Origin: Henriciella aquimarina
GTDB taxonomy: Bacteria; Pseudomonadota; Alphaproteobacteria; Caulobacterales; Hyphomonadaceae
Reading direction: 5' to 3'
Length of the DNA: 64,000 nt
Assembly: GCF_002088975.1 (NCBI RefSeq)
Contig: NZ_NCST01000037.1
Span: 1 to 64,000 of the forward strand
Below, one piece after another: positions 61,091 through 64,000 of this stretch. Position numbers and translations under genes: made by a program. Positions within the stretch are counted from its first letter, which is position 1; each line of letters begins with the position of its first letter. Below the pieces are notes generated by a model. The model did not search any database. It was given only the letters and a program-made list of their open reading frames with translations, and was not told the origin of the DNA.

Positions 61091-63733
61091 ATGAACAGAT
61101 CACTAAAGGGGCTACTTCTGGGAAGCGTTATCGCTGTCGGCATGTCTGGCGCGGCCTATGCCCAGGAAACCGAAACAACCGGCGATGATGACGCCGTTCA
61201 GGAAACCGTCGTTGTGACTGGTGCGCGCGGCATGCCACGCTCGGTCGCCGACAGCCCGGTGCCGATCGACGTGTTTGACGAAGAGCAGATCACCGACATT
61301 TCCTTTGTCGACACCAATGACGTCCTGAAGACGCTCGTGCCGTCCTACTCGCTGTCTCGCCAGCCGATCTCGGACGGCGGGACATTCATCCGCCCGGCAC
61401 AGCTGCGCGGCATGCCGACCGACAAGACGCTTGTTCTTGTGAACTCCAAGCGCCGCCACCGCGCAGCGCTGGTTTCGATCGGCGGGTCGGGCACCCAGGG
61501 TCCGGATATTTCGACCATTCCGTCTTCGGCCCTGAAAAGCGTCGAAGTCCTGCGCGATGGTGCAGCCGCCCAATACGGGTCTGACGCGATCGCCGGCGTT
61601 ATCAACTTCATCCTGAAGGACAATGCCGAGGGCGTTTCACTGACCGCACAGACGGGCCAGTATTATGAAGGCGACGGCACGCAATATCTGCTGACCGGCA
61701 ATATCGGCCTCCCGCTTGGCGACAACGGGTTCATCAGCATTTCGGGCGAATATTCCGATAGCGAATCGACGGTGCGTGCCGATCCCTATTGTGAAGCCTG
61801 GGCTTGTACGGACCCCGACAGCCCACTTTTCCCGAGCTTCAACACTGACATCGCCTTCTACGACGAAGAAGCGTTCATCGCAGGCCTGCCGGACGCCAAC
61901 ATTAATGACGGCGATGTCGTTCAGCCATGGGGACAACCGGAAAGCGAAGCCTTCCGCATGTTCTACAATGCCGGCTATGATTTCGGGTTCGGTGAATTCT
62001 ACAGCTTCGGTAACTATTCCAGCTCCGAAGCTTCCGGCGGTTTCTTCTACCGCTATCCGGGCAATGGCACGATCGAGAACCTCCGCCTTGAGGACGGCTC
62101 GGTCTGGTCGCCGCTGGCCTTCTTCCCGGGCGGCTTCACGCCGCGTTTCTCCGGTGACGTGACCGACTATTCCGTTGTGGGCGGCGTCAAGGGTGAAACC
62201 GATACCGGCTTCACCTGGGACCTCTCTGGCCGTTTCGGTCACAACGAGATCGAGTACACCCTTGAAAACACGGTGAACCCGTCGCTTGGCGAACAATCGC
62301 CGACCAGCTTCCATCCCGGGGACCTGATCAACGAAGAGACGCAGCTCCAGGCGGACTTCAGCCAGAGCTTCGATACCGGGCTCGCCAGCCCGCTGCTCTT
62401 CGCCTTCGGCCTGAGCTATATGGATGAGTCCTATGAGCTGAAAGGCGGCGATCCGCAGTCCTACGCAGCCGGGCCCTATGCCGGTGCCGACCCGTATGGC
62501 TTCTGTAACGCCGATGGCACGCCGACAGCAGAAGGTCTGGGCGTGATTGCCACCGGCTCAACGCTCGACTGTGCCGACGACTCCGATCCGGTCTACACTG
62601 TTGTCGGTGTCGGCTCGAACGGCTTTCCGGGCTATTCGCCGGAATTCTCCGGGGAATATACCCGCGATTCCTATGCCGCCTATGCCGACCTGAGCGCGGA
62701 CGTAACCGATGCGCTCTTCCTGCAAGGCGCCCTTCGCTTCGAGGACTATTCGGACTTCGATTCCGAACTCGTCTGGAAGCTGGCAGGCCGCTATGAGTTC
62801 ACGCCAGCCTTCGCCATGCGCGCCTCTGTCGGTACCGGCTTCCGGGCACCGACACCGGGCCAGCAGGGCACGACCAACGTTTCAACCCGGCTGCCCAACG
62901 GCTTCCCGGTTGCGACAGGCCTCTTCCCGGCCGGCGGGCCGGTGGCCCAGGCTCTCGGGGCAGAACCTCTCAAGCCTGAAAAATCGACCAACTACACGCT
63001 TGGTTTCACCAGCAACTGGGACAATTTCGGCCTGACCGTCGACTTCTACCAGATCGATCTGGAAGACCGCGTGAACGCCGTCTCCACTCAGGATGTGTCC
63101 ACGGACCCGACATCGGGCGGGGCGTATGACAACTATCTGGCGCTTGTCGATGCCGGGGTTGTCGGGGCTGAATCGATCGGGGGCGTGTTCTACTTCACCA
63201 ACGCCTTCGACACGACGACCCAAGGTGTTGATATCGTCGGCACCTATGCCAAGAGCTGGGCGAACGGCCAGTCCACGGACTTCACAGCGTCCGTGAACTA
63301 CAACAAGACCGAGTTCGATGGCGACATTCCCGTGGTCAACGGAACGCCGATCTTCAACGCCGAAGACCAGTACGACTTCGAGAATGCCGATCCTGAATGG
63401 CGGGGCGTGTTCAGCGTGACCCACCGTATCGGTGACTTCTCGATTGTCGGGCGTGCGAACTATTACGGCTCGTACAAGAACTCCGACAGCGGTGGCGCCG
63501 ACGGCAACATCCAGGAGTTCGGCAAAGAGGTGCTCTTCGACCTCGAAGGCAGCTATCAGGTCAACGAGAACGTCCGGCTGAGCGTCGGGGCCCGCAACAT
63601 CTTCGACGAGTACCCGGACGAGGCCGACTACGCCCTTATCGGGGACTCCTGCTGCGGCCGGATCTACCGTTCCGACAGCATCGTCGACTGGCAGGGTGGC
63701 TTCTACTACGCGAGGGTCGCCGCTGAATTCTAA
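61091..63733 (+). CDS. TonB-dependent outer membrane receptor
   Basis: 880 aa. Signal peptide to AYAQ (about residue 25); TonB box (QETVVVTGARGMPRS); plug with RGMPTDKTLVLVNSKRRHRA, LKSVEVLRDGAAAQYGSDAI and GVINFILKDNAEGVSLTAQT. The barrel contains ALRFEDYSDFDSELVWKLAG and ends in AEF. The VLVNGKRRH-like plug variant is common in alphaproteobacterial receptors for organic ligands. Its leader contains alternative hairpins downstream of an ANTAR gene. A strong terminator follows. Confidence 0.95.
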   Translation: MNRSLKGLLLGSVIAVGMSGAAYAQETETTGDDDAVQETVVVTGARGMPRSVADSPVPIDVFDEEQITDISFVDTNDVLKTLVPSYSLSRQPISDGGTFIRPAQLRGMPTDKTLVLVNSKRRHRAALVSIGGSGTQGPDISTIPSSALKSVEVLRDGAAAQYGSDAIAGVINFILKDNAEGVSLTAQTGQYYEGDGTQYLLTGNIGLPLGDNGFISISGEYSDSESTVRADPYCEAWACTDPDSPLFPSFNTDIAFYDEEAFIAGLPDANINDGDVVQPWGQPESEAFRMFYNAGYDFGFGEFYSFGNYSSSEASGGFFYRYPGNGTIENLRLEDGSVWSPLAFFPGGFTPRFSGDVTDYSVVGGVKGETDTGFTWDLSGRFGHNEIEYTLENTVNPSLGEQSPTSFHPGDLINEETQLQADFSQSFDTGLASPLLFAFGLSYMDESYELKGGDPQSYAAGPYAGADPYGFCNADGTPTAEGLGVIATGSTLDCADDSDPVYTVVGVGSNGFPGYSPEFSGEYTRDSYAAYADLSADVTDALFLQGALRFEDYSDFDSELVWKLAGRYEFTPAFAMRASVGTGFRAPTPGQQGTTNVSTRLPNGFPVATGLFPAGGPVAQALGAEPLKPEKSTNYTLGFTSNWDNFGLTVDFYQIDLEDRVNAVSTQDVSTDPTSGGAYDNYLALVDAGVVGAESIGGVFYFTNAFDTTTQGVDIVGTYAKSWANGQSTDFTASVNYNKTEFDGDIPVVNGTPIFNAEDQYDFENADPEWRGVFSVTHRIGDFSIVGRANYYGSYKNSDSGGADGNIQEFGKEVLFDLEGSYQVNENVRLSVGARNIFDEYPDEADYALIGDSCCGRIYRSDSIVDWQGGFYYARVAAEF

Positions 63734-63772
63734 GCATACACTGTATGCGGGACCTCCTCCGCATGCGGCTGG

Positions 63773-63808
63773 AAGGGAGTGGCGCTCGCCACTCCCTTTC
63801 ATTTCTTC
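63773..63808 (+). terminator. Rho-independent terminator after the TonB receptor
   Basis: AAGGGAGTGGC pairs perfectly with GCCACTCCCTT around a GCTC loop (63773-63798), followed by the T-rich stretch TCATTTCTTC. It is 40 bases beyond the receptor stop. Smaller symmetric elements, GCATAC/GTATGC and CCGCATGCGG, precede it. Confidence 0.9.
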
Positions 63809-63850
63809 AAATCTTCATTTTCAAATTTATCATCGGGAGTCGCGTCGCTT

Positions 63851-64000
63851 ATGCTGGGCATGGAAGCTGACCTCACACAAATTCTTCAACTCATCGGCGT
63901 GATGCTTGCAGCCGGCCTTCTGGCCGGCTTTGTTGCAGGCCTGTTCGGTATTGGCGGCGGGTTCGTCATCGTGCCCGCGCTGCTGCTGGTCTTCCACGTC
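63851..64000 (+). CDS. TauE/SafE-family permease (partial, cut by window end)
   Basis: The first 50 residues are present: a helix beginning ILQLIGVMLAAGLLAGFVAG followed by LFGIGGGFVIVPALLLVF, the TauE/SafE signature (GxGGGF-PALLL). The family exports sulfite, sulfoacetate or related anions, or imports them. It is the first gene after a strong terminator, so it begins a new transcript. Confidence 0.85.
   Translation, partial: MLGMEADLTQILQLIGVMLAAGLLAGFVAGLFGIGGGFVIVPALLLVFHV

Overview
The window reads as GC-rich chromosomal DNA of an alphaproteobacterium. Four TonB-dependent receptors, a FecI/FecR pair, S10-type exported peptidases, ANTAR and Lrp regulators and Tat or lipoprotein export signals recall Hyphomonadaceae/Caulobacterales or sphingomonads. 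This placement is an inference from gene content; no rRNA or other phylogenetic marker is present.

Layout. 1-7 kb is a mobile and defence-like scar: a complete IS66 element, a decayed large serine recombinase, a hipBA toxin-antitoxin operon with a long inverted-repeat operator, and an IS3-family element with a frameshifted orfA that cuts off a small lipoprotein gene. 7-8.7 kb is a short operon for a secreted protein with five IPGDML-type hexapeptide repeats, a flavoprotein and the truncated lipoprotein. 8.9-15.6 kb holds mostly exported proteins (NHL propeller, metallo-beta-lactamase-fold hydrolase, isochorismatase-like hydrolase, YHS protein) with a SlyD-like isomerase, an AraC regulator and a DUF1348 protein.

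15.7-36.9 kb looks like one functional locus for extracytoplasmic peptide breakdown and uptake of the products. It has a class C serine hydrolase, an Lrp regulator, an exported amidohydrolase-RidA fusion with a C-terminal membrane anchor, three S10 serine carboxypeptidase paralogues (one frameshifted), an ornithine cyclodeaminase/mu-crystallin homologue, class V and class I/II PLP enzymes, an APC permease, a TonB-dependent receptor, and two divergent lipoprotein M61/M1-like zinc peptidases. Many genes overlap by 1-4 bases, which implies translational coupling. This is the strongest candidate for an undescribed system.

37.1-42.3 kb is an integrative island in tRNA-Leu(CAG): tyrosine integrase, a small unknown gene, a prlF-yhaV toxin-antitoxin pair with a visible promoter/operator, and an hsdR-like restriction gene broken at a C8 tract with no hsdM or hsdS. 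An imperfect copy of the tRNA 3' end closes it.

42.4-64 kb holds two small genes, then an SDR, an MFS transporter and an STN-domain TonB receptor next to FecR and FecI; a divergent LysR plus EmrAB-TolC type efflux operon; a siderophore-type receptor with a Fur-like box and two membrane proteins; an ANTAR regulator followed by a leader with three mutually exclusive hairpins in front of another TonB receptor; a strong terminator; and the start of a TauE/SafE permease cut by the window end.
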